This document shows positions 29,531 to 38,370 of a DNA stretch of 64,000 bases, in pieces. Source of the stretch: Aeriscardovia sp040773385 (GTDB lineage Bacteria > Actinomycetota > Actinomycetes > Actinomycetales > Bifidobacteriaceae); the NCBI GenBank assembly GCA_040773385.1, contig JAXGWH010000002.1, positions 9,329 to 73,328 on the forward strand, given 5' to 3'. Position 1 is the first letter of the stretch. The number at the start of each line of letters is the position of its first letter. Both the position numbers and the translations under genes were made by a program. The notes beneath the pieces are model-generated. The model was not told where the DNA came from. It saw only the letters and a list, made by a program, of their open reading frames with translations, and ran no database searches.

Positions 29531-29983
29531 TCAGAAGTCATAGCCGATGGTGTTGAGCATCTGCCGGCCCTCGGGTGTGATCATCGAGAGGTCCCACACC
29601 GGGTCCCACACCCAGTCCACGCGGAAATACTCCACGACGGGCGCGAGCGCGATGGCGGCCCCGTCCTCAAGCAGATCAGTGAGCGGGCAGGCGGGCGTGG
29701 TGAGCGTCATCGTCAGGATTGCCCGTCCCTTCTCATCGATCTCCACACCGTAGAGCAGACCGAGGTCGACCACGTCGATACCCAGCTCCGGGTCGATGAC
29801 GTTGGTCATCGCGTCGATCACCTTCTGAGCGGTCTGCCGGCCCTTCTCATCGGCGGCTTTGATGGTGATCCCGTGCGGTTTGGCCTCCCCCGCCTCGCGG
29901 CTGGCCTCGACGCTCGGGGCGGCGGATCCGGGCGCGAACGGGTCGAATTGCGGTGTCGCAGCCTGTTCATTCTTGTCTGTCAT
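29531..29983 (-). CDS. sufT: SufT / MIP18-family iron-sulfur assembly protein
   Basis: A 150-residue protein with the DUF59 core: KVIDAMTNVIDPELGIDVVD, LGLLYGVEID and the TTPACPLTDLLED loop holding the family Cys. SufT proteins help deliver Fe-S clusters to target enzymes. The first ~45 residues are an Ala/Pro-rich lead-in. ATG 29983 has GAGGATC directly upstream and lies inside the 3' end of sufU (17-base overlap). It is the last gene of the suf operon. Confidence 0.93.
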   Translation of the reverse strand: MTDKNEQAATPQFDPFAPGSAAPSVEASREAGEAKPHGITIKAADEKGRQTAQKVIDAMTNVIDPELGIDVVDLGLLYGVEIDEKGRAILTMTLTTPACPLTDLLEDGAAIALAPVVEYFRVDWVWDPVWDLSMITPEGRQMLNTIGYDF

Positions 29984-30749
29984 GATCCTCATTATCCGTC
30001 ATCATTTTTCTGCTTTTGCCCAGGCAGTCGCGGACGGCCTCCCAGCCGAGCAACGCGCATTTGATGCGCATCGGGAAGCGGGACGTGCCCTGGAAGGCGA
30101 GCGCATCGCCCAGATCCTCCTGTTTGCGGGGATCATCGACGCCCCTGCCCCGCGAGTCCATCAGCTCATGGAACTCGTCGTACAGCATGCCGAACCGGTC
30201 GACCGGCAGGTTTTCGACCATGTCGTGCAGGACGGACAGGCTCGCCTGGCAGATCGCGCACCCGTGGCCGGTCCAGCACATGTCCGTGATGATCGGACCA
30301 GTTTCTCCATGCGCATCAGGACTTTGAGCATCAATTGCGAATGCTAAATCAGACGGGGAACTCAGTGTGCCACCGGAACGAGAACTCACCGTGGTATCGG
30401 ATTGAGAAGCCAGACGGGCGGTGCCAGGATGATCTCCCACGCGGATTTGGACGGTGACGTCGTCGCCGCATGTCGGGTTGAACTGGTGAGAGCTGACCAA
30501 GCAGGAAGCATGATCTGCGCTTTCTCGTGAGGAGACGAGAGTGTCGTTGGCTGCAGAAAAGGAATCTTCCGGCATCTTCCCATGGGGATCTCGGGCCTGC
30601 TCGAGGATGAACTCCTGGTACATCTGATCCATCGCCGAACCTTGATCGTCCTGGCCTAAGCCGATGCCGAATAGGTCGTCATCCGAAAATCCGGAACCGA
30701 AATCACCGGCTGTAAATGATCCCGGAGTATCCATGAAATCGTTCATCAT
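29967..30749 (-). CDS. sufU: SufU Fe-S cluster assembly scaffold / sulfurtransferase, with large insertions
   Basis: A 260-residue protein. The three zinc/sulfur-binding positions of SufU are present: Cys94 in NPTCGDDV, Cys164 in GHGCAICQAS and the Cys in IKCALLGWE. SufU accepts sulfur from SufS. The usual protein is about 150 residues. Here an acidic ~40-residue N-terminal extension and two inserts (about residues 57-88 and 104-155, rich in Ser, Asp and Gly) separate the conserved blocks. It begins at ATG 30749, which overlaps the sufS stop (TGATG). Confidence 0.92.
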   Translation of the reverse strand: MMNDFMDTPGSFTAGDFGSGFSDDDLFGIGLGQDDQGSAMDQMYQEFILEQARDPHGKMPEDSFSAANDTLVSSRESADHASCLVSSHQFNPTCGDDVTVQIRVGDHPGTARLASQSDTTVSSRSGGTLSSPSDLAFAIDAQSPDAHGETGPIITDMCWTGHGCAICQASLSVLHDMVENLPVDRFGMLYDEFHELMDSRGRGVDDPRKQEDLGDALAFQGTSRFPMRIKCALLGWEAVRDCLGKSRKMMTDNEDHDRQE

Positions 30750-32089
30750 CAGTTCCTCGTCCCCAGAAAATACGGGCGGATGCCGCGCACTGCCTCGACG
30801 AACCTGCGTGCGTCCTCCACGCTCGTGTAGATGCCTGCCGAGGCACGGCTGCTCGTCTCGACGCCGAAACGGCGGTGGATCGGCTGGGCGCAGTGATGCC
30901 CGGTGCGAACGGCGATACCGAGCGTATCAAGATATTGGCCCACGTCGTGCGGATGCACGCCTTCCACTTCGAAACTCACCGTGGCCACACGCTGCTCGCT
31001 CGAGAGCGGCCCAAGGATACGAATGCCAGGAATATCGGCGATTGTGAGCAGTTCCGCCGTGATCTCCCGTTCGTGCGTCTCGACCTTCTCCAGACCGATC
31101 CCGCCCAGCCACTGCGCGGCCACACCGTTCGCCACGGCCTGGGCGGCGGGCTGGGTGCCCGCCTCGAAGCGCAGCGGCGGTCTCTCGTACACCGCGGGCC
31201 GGTCGAGGTAGGCGAGGTCGACCATCTCCCCGCCGAAGAAGGCGGGCGGCAGAGCCTCCAACAGCTCGCGACGCCCGTAGAGGTAGCCGACGCCTGTGGG
31301 CCCATACATCTTGTGACCTGACCACACGGCGAAGTCGCAGCCGAGCTTCTTCACATCGATCGGCAGGTGCGGCACGGCCTGGCACATGTCGAGCACAACG
31401 AACGCGCCCACCTCGTGCGCGCGCTCGATGATGGGCTTCACCTCGGTGATGGCCCCAGTGACATTGCTCACGAGCGTGACAGCGACGATCCGCGTCTTCT
31501 TTGTGATGACGGTGTCGGCCGTATCGGAGCGGATCCGCCCCTCGTCATCCGTGCCGAACCAGCGCAGTTTTGCTCCTGTACGGAGGGCAAGCTCGCGCAG
31601 CGGCAGAAGGACGGAATGGTGCTCGGCTTGCGAGACGACGATCTCATCGCCCGGGTGGAGCGCGAAACGGCGGGAATAGCGGGAGTCAGAATCATCGGTG
31701 TCGGCATCGGCCTGACGGGCCCCTGAACGGCTTGCGGAGAGCGGGTCGTAGCCCGGTAGCGACGCGTACCCGATCGCCGTGGCGAGCATGTTGAGCGCCG
31801 CCGTGCAGCCGGGGGTGACGACGATCTCCTCGTGTCCCTCGCGCCAATCGGCGCCCACGAGCCGTGCCACGCGGGCGCGTGCCTGTTCGTAGGCCATGGT
31901 CGCGCGGGCGGCGAGCGTGTGCGTACCGCGATGGACGCCCGCGTTGAGCGTTTCGTAGAACCGCTTCTCTGCCTCGATCACACAGCCCGGCTTCTGCGCG
32001 GTGGCCGCCGTGTCAAGGTAATCGAGCGGATGGCCGTTGACAGTCTGATCGAGAATCGGGAACTGGGAGCGGATCGAATCGATACTCAT
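30749..32089 (-). CDS. sufS: Cysteine desulfurase SufS
   Basis: A 446-residue class II PLP enzyme. The Lys that binds PLP lies in VWSGHKMYGPTGVGYLYG, the catalytic Cys in VRTGHHCAQPIH, and the PLP-pocket histidine in SQAEHHSVLLPLRE. SufS takes sulfur from cysteine for Fe-S assembly and passes it to SufU. A ~35-residue Asp/Ser/Ala-rich insert (around residues 115-150) interrupts the segment between TPGCTAALNMLA and PGDEIVVSQAEHH. The start overlaps the sufC stop by ATGA and the stop overlaps sufU. Confidence 0.96.
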   Translation of the reverse strand: MSIDSIRSQFPILDQTVNGHPLDYLDTAATAQKPGCVIEAEKRFYETLNAGVHRGTHTLAARATMAYEQARARVARLVGADWREGHEEIVVTPGCTAALNMLATAIGYASLPGYDPLSASRSGARQADADTDDSDSRYSRRFALHPGDEIVVSQAEHHSVLLPLRELALRTGAKLRWFGTDDEGRIRSDTADTVITKKTRIVAVTLVSNVTGAITEVKPIIERAHEVGAFVVLDMCQAVPHLPIDVKKLGCDFAVWSGHKMYGPTGVGYLYGRRELLEALPPAFFGGEMVDLAYLDRPAVYERPPLRFEAGTQPAAQAVANGVAAQWLGGIGLEKVETHEREITAELLTIADIPGIRILGPLSSEQRVATVSFEVEGVHPHDVGQYLDTLGIAVRTGHHCAQPIHRRFGVETSSRASAGIYTSVEDARRFVEAVRGIRPYFLGTRN

Positions 32090-33168
32090 GCGAGCGCCGA
32101 TTCGGTCTTGCCCTGGGGCAGATAGCGGTCGTAGCCGGTCTGCTCCAGTTCGTCGGCCAGCTCAGGTCCGTCTGTGCGCACGAAGCGACCGTTGGCGAAC
32201 ACGTGCACGAAGTCGGGTTTGACATAGCGCAGGATGCGCGTGTAGTGCGTGATGAGAAGGGCGCCGAAATGGTCAGCGTTCTCAGCACGGTTGATCCCTT
32301 CGGCCACGATGCGCAGCGCGTCGATGTCGAGGCCGGAGTCAATCTCGTCGAACAGGGCGAATTTGGGTTTGAGCAGCTCGAGCTGGAGGATCTCGGAGCG
32401 CTTCTTCTCGCCGCCCGAGAAGCCCTCGTTCACCGACCGGTTGGCAAAGCGCGGGTCCATCCGCAGCCGCTCCATCGCCTCACTCAGCTCCCCCACCCAC
32501 TTGCGCAGACTCGGCGCCGAGCCCTGCACCTCGGTGACAGCGGTACGCAGAAAGTTCGTCATAGAGACACCGGGCACCTCGACGGGCGCCTGCATGGACA
32601 AGAACAGGCCCAGACGCGCGCGCTCATAGGGCTTGAGGGCGAGGATGTCCGTGCCGTCGAGGAGCACCTGGCCGGATTCGACCTCGTACTTGGGGTGGCC
32701 GGTGAGGGTGTAGGCGAGCGTGGATTTGCCTGAGCCGTTGGGGCCCATGATGGCATGGATCTCACCGGTGCGGACGGTCAGATCGACGCCTTTGAGGATC
32801 TGCTTGCGGCCCTGCTTCGTCTCGACCCCGGCACGCAGGTCCCGGATCTCGAGGGTGTGCGTCTCGCGCACGTTGTGCGTCGTCGCCGGCCTCTGACTGG
32901 CGTTCTTCGCGGGCACATCTCCTGTCGGTGCCGCCGGGCGGAAACCGTTCTTTTGCGACGAATCCGTCGGATCCGCCATGTCTGTCTTGTCTGTCTTGTC
33001 TGTCTTGTCTGTCTTGTCTGTCTTGTCTGTCTTGTCTGTCTTGTCTGTCTTGTCTGTCTTGTCTGTCTTGCCTGTCTTGTCTGTCTTGCCTGTCTTGCCT
33101 GTCTTGTCTGTCTTGCCTGTCTTGCCTGTCCCTGTCATATCAGACGTCTCCCGTTCGATCTTCCCCAT
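32086..33168 (-). CDS. sufC: SufC ATPase with tandem Lys-Thr-Asp/Gly N-terminal repeat
   Basis: A 360-residue ABC ATPase. Walker A is GPNGSGKST at about residues 142-149, the signature is NEGFSGGEKKRSEILQLELL, and Walker B is FALFDEIDSGLDIDAL. SufC drives the SufBCD scaffold. The normal protein is about 250 residues; here residues 16-63 are sixteen tandem K-T-D or K-T-G triplets from a 9-bp DNA repeat, followed by a ~40-residue linker. ATG 33168 lies one base after the sufD stop, so the repeat is probably translated. An internal ATG at 32980 just after the repeat would give a near-normal protein but has no ribosome binding site. Confidence 0.95.
   Translation of the reverse strand: MGKIERETSDMTGTGKTGKTDKTGKTGKTDKTGKTDKTDKTDKTDKTDKTDKTDKTDKTDKTDMADPTDSSQKNGFRPAAPTGDVPAKNASQRPATTHNVRETHTLEIRDLRAGVETKQGRKQILKGVDLTVRTGEIHAIMGPNGSGKSTLAYTLTGHPKYEVESGQVLLDGTDILALKPYERARLGLFLSMQAPVEVPGVSMTNFLRTAVTEVQGSAPSLRKWVGELSEAMERLRMDPRFANRSVNEGFSGGEKKRSEILQLELLKPKFALFDEIDSGLDIDALRIVAEGINRAENADHFGALLITHYTRILRYVKPDFVHVFANGRFVRTDGPELADELEQTGYDRYLPQGKTESALA
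32980..33123. repeat. 16-copy 9-bp minisatellite in sufC
   Basis: Sixteen tandem copies of a 9-bp unit. Ten copies of GTCTGTCTT (32980-33069) are identical; the next six mix GCCTGTCTT and GTCTGTCTT. On the sufC strand the units read AAG ACA GAC (Lys-Thr-Asp) or AAG ACA GGC (Lys-Thr-Gly). Nine is a multiple of three, so copy-number change would keep the frame. Confidence 0.98.
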
Positions 33169-33169
33169 A

Positions 33170-34501
33170 TCAGTGTTCTTCGAGAATTTCGGCGATATCC
33201 TTCGATTCGCCGCGTGCCAAACGCCGGTCGATCGAATCCATCAGATGCTTTTCCACGCTTTCCACGCCGATCTGGCCGATGAGATCGGCGAAGAATCCTC
33301 GCACGACGAGCTTTCGTGCCTCCTCGACGCCGATGCCGCGCGACTCGAGGTAGAAGAGCTGCTCGTCGTCGAACCGACCGACCGACGAAGCATGTCCGGC
33401 GCCCACGATGTCACCGTTCTCGATCTCCAGCTGCGGCTCGGAGTTGGCGATGGCGCCGGGGCTGAGCACGAGGTTGCGGTTGAGCTCGTACGAGTCGGTC
33501 TTCGGCGCGGTGGGCAGGATGAGTGCGTTGCCCACCCACGCCGAGCGTGCGCCCGTACCGTCGAGGGCACCTTTGTAGATGACGCGCGAGCGGCAGGAGG
33601 GATGGTTGTGGACCACCATGGTGCGGTGCTCCATGTAGCTGCCCGGGTCGGCGAAATAGATACCGAGCATGTTGAGGAAGCCGTCCGTGCCCCTGAACTG
33701 CGGGTCCATGCGCAGGCGCACCACAGAGCCGGAGAGGCTGATCACATTGTGCTGCAGCTCGGCGCCGGCTCCCACCTCGATGCGCTGGGAGCCCAGGTGC
33801 CGGCTGCCCGCGTCCCACTCCTGGATGCTGGAGAGGTTGACGTGGGAGCGTGCGCCGGTGCGGATCTCCACGCCCTCAGCGAGGTCGGCCCGACCGGTGT
33901 GGTCGAGCACGATGTCGGCCCGGGCGTCGTCGGCCACGGTGATGACGAGGTGGACCGCGTCGAGCGCGGCGCCCTGCCCGTGTGCGTTCTGCCCGCGTGC
34001 GTTCAGCCCGGTTGTGTCACCGTGCGTCACGCTGCCCTGCCCGTGCAGGCGGACGATGAGCGGCCGGTCGCAGGAACGATCGACCCGCAGCCAGAACATG
34101 CGGCCGGACCGGACGGACGCCTGCCATTGCACGGCCGACACCTTGTCCGTCGGCTTGCCGACGCTGCCGGCCGGGCCGTGGCCGGGATCGATCGGGCCGA
34201 ATTCCACCGGATGCGCGCCCGACAGCGCGGGCACCGGCGTGCCGTCGCCGAACATCGCCGCGACGGATGTCGTTCCCGACGCCTCGAACGGCCGGAAGAA
34301 ATCGCGCAGGTCGTCGATCGGCGCATACCGCCACTCGTCGGAGCGGTGGTCCGGCTCGGGAAAATCGTCCGGGTCGAACGAGCGGACGGACCGGTCGGCG
34401 CTGGAGGGCATGAGCGCCGGCAGCTTGTACGGGTCGGCGGGGTCATACTCCGGCATGCGCGCACGGACGGCCGCCTCCTCATCAATCTTCATATCGGCCA
34501 T
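33170..34501 (-). CDS. sufD: SufD, Fe-S cluster assembly scaffold subunit
   Basis: A 443-residue beta-helix protein of the SufB/SufD family. It shows the C-terminal motif VGAGHASSVGRFDDEQLFYL with the functional His and the downstream KLVVRGFFADLI. SufD pairs with SufB and SufC. It begins at ATG 34501, overlapping the sufB stop as TGATG, and its stop is one base ahead of the sufC ATG. Confidence 0.96.
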   Translation of the reverse strand: MADMKIDEEAAVRARMPEYDPADPYKLPALMPSSADRSVRSFDPDDFPEPDHRSDEWRYAPIDDLRDFFRPFEASGTTSVAAMFGDGTPVPALSGAHPVEFGPIDPGHGPAGSVGKPTDKVSAVQWQASVRSGRMFWLRVDRSCDRPLIVRLHGQGSVTHGDTTGLNARGQNAHGQGAALDAVHLVITVADDARADIVLDHTGRADLAEGVEIRTGARSHVNLSSIQEWDAGSRHLGSQRIEVGAGAELQHNVISLSGSVVRLRMDPQFRGTDGFLNMLGIYFADPGSYMEHRTMVVHNHPSCRSRVIYKGALDGTGARSAWVGNALILPTAPKTDSYELNRNLVLSPGAIANSEPQLEIENGDIVGAGHASSVGRFDDEQLFYLESRGIGVEEARKLVVRGFFADLIGQIGVESVEKHLMDSIDRRLARGESKDIAEILEEH

Positions 34502-36051
34502 CAGCCCACCGATCCTTCCATCTGCAGCTCCACGAGCCGGTTCAGCTCCAGCGCGTATTCCATCGGCAGCTGGCGGGAGATCGGCTCGACGAAACCGCGC
34601 ACGATCATCCCCATCGCCTCCTTCTCCTCGATGCCCCGCTGCTCGAGGTAGAAGAGCTGGTCCTGCGAGACCTTGGAGACGGTGGCCTCATGGGACATGG
34701 TGACGTCCTCCTCGCGCACGTCCACATGCGGGTAGGTGTCGGAGCGGGAGAACTCGTCCACGAGCAGCGCGTCGCACACCACCGAGGAATGCGAGCCGTA
34801 CGAGCCCTTCGGGATGGACACGAGCCCCCGGTAGGCCGAACGCCCTCCGCCGCGGGAGATGGATTTGGCGACGATGGTCGAGCTCGTGTGCGGGGCGAGG
34901 TGGATCATTTTGGCGCCCGTGTCCTGGTACTGGCCGGCGCTGGCGAGGCTGAGCGACATGGTCATCGCCTTGGCATACGGGCCGGCGAGCACGCACGCCG
35001 GGTATTTCATGGACGCCTTGGAACCGATGTTGCCGTCCACCCATTCCATGGTCCCGTGGTCTTTGACGAGCGAGCGCTGGGTGACGAGGTTGTAGACGTT
35101 GTTCGACCAGTTCTGCACGGTGGTGTAGCGCACGCGGGCGTTCTTCTCGACGATGATCTCGACCACGGCGGCGTGCAGCGAGTCGGTGGAGTAGATGGGC
35201 GCGGTGCAGCCCTCCACGTAATGCACGTACGAGCCCTCGTCGGCGATGATGAGTGTGCGCTCGAACTGGCCCATGTTGGGCGTGTTGATGCGGAAGTACG
35301 CCTGCAGCGGGATGGTGACGTGCACGCCCTTGGGGACGTAGACGAACGAGCCGCCCGACCACGCGGCGGTGTTGAGCGCGGCGAACTTGTTGTCGTCGTA
35401 GGGCACCACGGTGTTGAAATACTTGCGCACGAGGTCCGGATATTTCTGCACGGCGGTATCGGTGTCGCAGAAGATGACACCCTGCGCGGCGAGTTCTTTC
35501 CGGATGGAATTGTAGATGACCTCGGACTCGTACTGCGCGGCAACGCCGGCGACGAGCCGTTTGCGCTCGGCCTCGGGGATGCCAAGGCGGTCGTAGGTGT
35601 CAAGGATGTCGGGCGGCAGGTCCTCCCAGCGCCGCGCCTCGTGGTCGAGCGGTTTGACGTAGTACTTGAAGTCCTGCGGGTCGAAGCCGGTCAGGTCCAC
35701 GCCCCACGTGGGCATGGGCTTGTCCATGAAGGCCTTGTAGCCCTTGAGACGCAGGTCGAGCATCCACTCCGGCTCGTGTTTGTCGGCGGAGATGGCGCGG
35801 ACCACGGACTCGTCGATGCCCTTCTTAGCCCGGGCCCCGGCAGCGTCGGCGTCGTGCCAGCCGTATTTGTAGGTGCCGAACTGGGAGAGGATCTTGTCGT
35901 CCTGCTCCACTTTCTGCTCGTTGACGCGGGTGCGGTCGAACACGTACTGGCCCATCTCCACATCGCGTGACTCGCGTGAGGGGCCCGGGGCCGGCGCGGT
36001 GTCCGACGCCCGCCGGAACCCGTCATGCTCCTGCTGGGTTTGATCTGCCAT
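34501..36051 (-). CDS. sufB: SufB, Fe-S cluster assembly scaffold subunit
   Basis: A ~516-residue protein, the first gene of the suf operon. It has the SufB core: GVDLTGFDPQDFKYYVKP, YVPKGVHVTIPLQAYFRI, YVEGCTAPIYSTDSLHAAVV, and near the C terminus SVVCDALLVDEFSRSDTYPH (the conserved Cys) and EATVSKVSQDQLFYLEQRG. The start is uncertain. ATG 36051 begins MADQTQQEHDG and lies in a series of in-frame starts reaching 36099; none has an ideal ribosome binding site. The operon order B-D-C-S-U-T with overlapping genes is typical of Actinobacteria. No SufR-like repressor gene is adjacent. Confidence 0.95.
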   Translation of the reverse strand: MADQTQQEHDGFRRASDTAPAPGPSRESRDVEMGQYVFDRTRVNEQKVEQDDKILSQFGTYKYGWHDADAAGARAKKGIDESVVRAISADKHEPEWMLDLRLKGYKAFMDKPMPTWGVDLTGFDPQDFKYYVKPLDHEARRWEDLPPDILDTYDRLGIPEAERKRLVAGVAAQYESEVIYNSIRKELAAQGVIFCDTDTAVQKYPDLVRKYFNTVVPYDDNKFAALNTAAWSGGSFVYVPKGVHVTIPLQAYFRINTPNMGQFERTLIIADEGSYVHYVEGCTAPIYSTDSLHAAVVEIIVEKNARVRYTTVQNWSNNVYNLVTQRSLVKDHGTMEWVDGNIGSKASMKYPACVLAGPYAKAMTMSLSLASAGQYQDTGAKMIHLAPHTSSTIVAKSISRGGGRSAYRGLVSIPKGSYGSHSSVVCDALLVDEFSRSDTYPHVDVREEDVTMSHEATVSKVSQDQLFYLEQRGIEEKEAMGMIVRGFVEPISRQLPMEYALELNRLVELQMEGSVG

Positions 36052-36437
36052 TGACTGCCGTGCCATCCTTCCCGTCATTCCTCGTCCCACATTCCTCATC
36101 CGACCCGCCGAGCCGACTGCTTCATGCGGCCAGAAAGCTATATCTGGCTATCGTCGAGCATGGAATATCACAGATATGTCATCTTAGTGGAGCGTCCCCC
36201 GCTCGTTGTCTGATTTTCACCCTGCACGAGCCTGGCATTCGGGAGGATCCCCATGACCACACGCGACACGCCGACGGAGCGATCACCGCAGACACAAAAA
36301 TGCCCGGCAGAGGGTGATCACTCGGTCACCATCCGCCGGGCATCGTTGTGCCAAAAACCACTCGTGCTGCCAGGAATGCCTGCATCAAAAACCGGCCATC
36401 CCCGGCAGCACAGAATCAGGATCTCAGTATGAGGGCC
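36052..36437. other. Intergenic region, suf promoter side and pyrG terminator
   Basis: 386 bases between the suf operon and pyrG. The right part holds the pyrG terminator at 36296-36342. The left part (36100-36200) is A+T-rich with short inverted repeats such as CCAGA/TCTGG and should hold the suf promoter, but no clear -35/-10 pair could be chosen. No gene is evident. Confidence 0.55.
36296..36342 (-). terminator. Rho-independent terminator after pyrG
   Basis: An outer 8-bp stem TGCCCGGC / GCCGGGCA with an inner GGTGA/TCACC stem, followed on the minus strand by TTTTTGTGTC. It lies about 95 bp after the pyrG stop. Confidence 0.85.
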
Positions 36438-38108
36438 TCAGTCCTGCGCCTTGCCGCCGTTCTGATGCTCCACCGCGGCCTTGATGAAGCCCTGGAAGAG
36501 CGGGTGCGGGGCGTACGGGCGGGACTTGAACTCCGGGTGCGCCTGCGTGCCCACATAGAACGGGTGGTCCTTCGGGTCGATCTCGACGAACTCGGTGAGA
36601 TGGCCGTCCGGCGAGGTGCCCGCGATATGCAGGCCGGCCTGGTCGAGGCGGTCCATGTACGCGGCGTTGACCTCGTAACGGTGGCGATGGCGCTCCGACA
36701 CATTGGTGGTGCCGTACAGCTTCTCGGTGAGCGTGCCCTCCTTGAGCACGGCCTGGTAGGCGCCCAGCCTCATCGTGTGGCCCATGTCGGAATCCTTGAG
36801 GATCTGCTTCTGCTCCTCCATCGTGGCGATGACCGGGTTGGTGGCGTCCGGCTCGAACTCGGTGGAGTTGGCGTCCTCGAGGTGCAGCACGTCGCGGGCG
36901 TACTCGATGACCATGCACTGCAGGCCGAGGCACAGGCCCAGCGCCGGGACCTTGCGCTCACGCGCCCAGCGCAGGGCGGTGCACATGCCGTCCACGCCGC
37001 GCACGCCGAAACCGCCGGGGATGATGATGCCGTCGCAGTCGGAGAGCTGCTTGTCGGCTGCCTCGAGCGAGGTGATGGTGTCGGAGGCGACCCACTTGAT
37101 GTCCACCTTCGCCCAATTGCCGAAGCCGCCGGCCTTGAGCGCCTCGACCACGGAGAGATAGGCGTCGGGCAGGTCGACGTACTTGCCGATGAGCGCAATC
37201 CTGACGGTGTGCTTGAGATGATGGATGCGGTCGAGCAGCTCGCCCCACTCGCCCCACTCGACGTCGTGGAACGGCAGGCCCATCTTGCGCACCACGTAGG
37301 TATCGAGGCCCTGGTCGTAGAGCACGCTGGGGATGTCGTAGATAGACTCGCAGTCCGGGTTGGAGATGATGCCGTCCTCGTCCACGTCGCACATCAGGGA
37401 GATCTTGTCCTTGATGGCCTGGTTGACGGGCTTGACGGAGCGCAGCACGATCGCGTCGGGGGCGATGCCCAGCTGGCGCAGCGTCATGACGGAGTGCTGC
37501 GTCGGCTTGGTCTTCATCTCGTGCGCCGCCTGGATGTACGGCACGAGGGAGACGTGCACGAACAGGCAGTTCTCCGGGCCGAGCTCGTGGCGGATCTGGC
37601 GCGCGGCCTCCATGAACGGCTGCGACTCGATGTCGCCGACTGTGCCGCCGATCTCGGTGACAATGACATCAACGTCCGGGCCGGCCTGGGCGCGCATGCG
37701 CTCCTTGATCTCGTTGGTGACGTGCGGGATGACCTGCACGCACTGGCCCAGATACTCGCCGGCGCGCTCCTTGCGCAGGACGGACTGGTAGATCTGGCCG
37801 GTGGTGACGTTGGCGCGCTGGGTGAGGTTGATGCCGCTGAAGCGCTCGTAATGGCCCAGATCGAGATCCGTCTCCGCGCCGTCCTCGGTGACGAACACCT
37901 CGCCGTGCTGGAACGGGTTCATTGTGCCGGGATCGACGTTTACGTAGGGGTCGAGCTTCTGCTGGCGCACACGGATGCCGCGCATGCGCAGGAGACGGGA
38001 AAGGGAGGAGGCCGTCAGGCCCTTGCCGAGCGACGAGACGACGCCGCCGGTGACGAAAATCTGTTTGGTGACGTGCTGTTTTTCGATGCCATGATTTTCT
38101 TCGACCAT
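36438..38108 (-). CDS. pyrG: CTP synthase
   Basis: A 556-residue enzyme. The amidoligase domain begins KQIFVTGGVVSSLGKGLTAS and includes CDVDEDGIISNPDCESIYDI. The glutaminase domain has the oxyanion segment PGGFGVRG, the catalytic Cys in ALGLCLGLQCMVIEYA, and the His/Glu pair in VGTQAHPEFKSRP. It makes CTP from UTP, ATP and glutamine. ATG 38108 is used because GGAG lies just upstream. It is a single-gene unit divergent from the prepilin-peptidase-like gene. Confidence 0.97.
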   Translation of the reverse strand: MVEENHGIEKQHVTKQIFVTGGVVSSLGKGLTASSLSRLLRMRGIRVRQQKLDPYVNVDPGTMNPFQHGEVFVTEDGAETDLDLGHYERFSGINLTQRANVTTGQIYQSVLRKERAGEYLGQCVQVIPHVTNEIKERMRAQAGPDVDVIVTEIGGTVGDIESQPFMEAARQIRHELGPENCLFVHVSLVPYIQAAHEMKTKPTQHSVMTLRQLGIAPDAIVLRSVKPVNQAIKDKISLMCDVDEDGIISNPDCESIYDIPSVLYDQGLDTYVVRKMGLPFHDVEWGEWGELLDRIHHLKHTVRIALIGKYVDLPDAYLSVVEALKAGGFGNWAKVDIKWVASDTITSLEAADKQLSDCDGIIIPGGFGVRGVDGMCTALRWARERKVPALGLCLGLQCMVIEYARDVLHLEDANSTEFEPDATNPVIATMEEQKQILKDSDMGHTMRLGAYQAVLKEGTLTEKLYGTTNVSERHRHRYEVNAAYMDRLDQAGLHIAGTSPDGHLTEFVEIDPKDHPFYVGTQAHPEFKSRPYAPHPLFQGFIKAAVEHQNGGKAQD

Positions 38109-38293
38109 GGAACTCCAAAGTATCATCCGCGTCAGACGGGCCGGGCGGTTTCACAGTCAGAGGAGGATCGTTTAAAAAGCCTGTCATTGCACCGTTTATC
38201 GGTATTCTCCACCCATGCGGACCCTGATGGGATCACCCTGCGCCGGCGTGCCGGAGAGACAACCGCACACCCATCGCCGCTGTGCCACGGCCG

Positions 38294-38303
38294 CCCCCCC
38301 CCC
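38294..38303. repeat. C10 homopolymer tract upstream of prepilin-peptidase-like gene
   Basis: Ten consecutive C, then T and five more C, in the 262-bp gap between pyrG and the gene at 38371, 67 bases upstream of its ATG. The downstream reading frame is open back through the tract to 38215, so the tract lies in the leader or in a longer coding start. Confidence 0.95.
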
Positions 38304-38370
38304 TCCCCCAGTTTTCCACATCTGGTCTGCTGCCTTGCCCATCAGAACCGGAAGGCCGAGTCTCGGTGTC

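Noticed and set aside
29349..29543. 64-codon plus-strand frame between the NCS2 permease and sufT
   Set aside because: It looks fairly natural and has a weak AGG upstream of ATG 29364, but there is no family match and it overlaps the 3' end of sufT. Kept only as a note.
32980..33123. Possible CRISPR array
   Set aside because: Repeats are 9 bp and directly tandem, without spacers; this is a coding minisatellite.
34690..35970. About 430-codon plus-strand frame
   Set aside because: Antisense to sufB, which is unmistakable.
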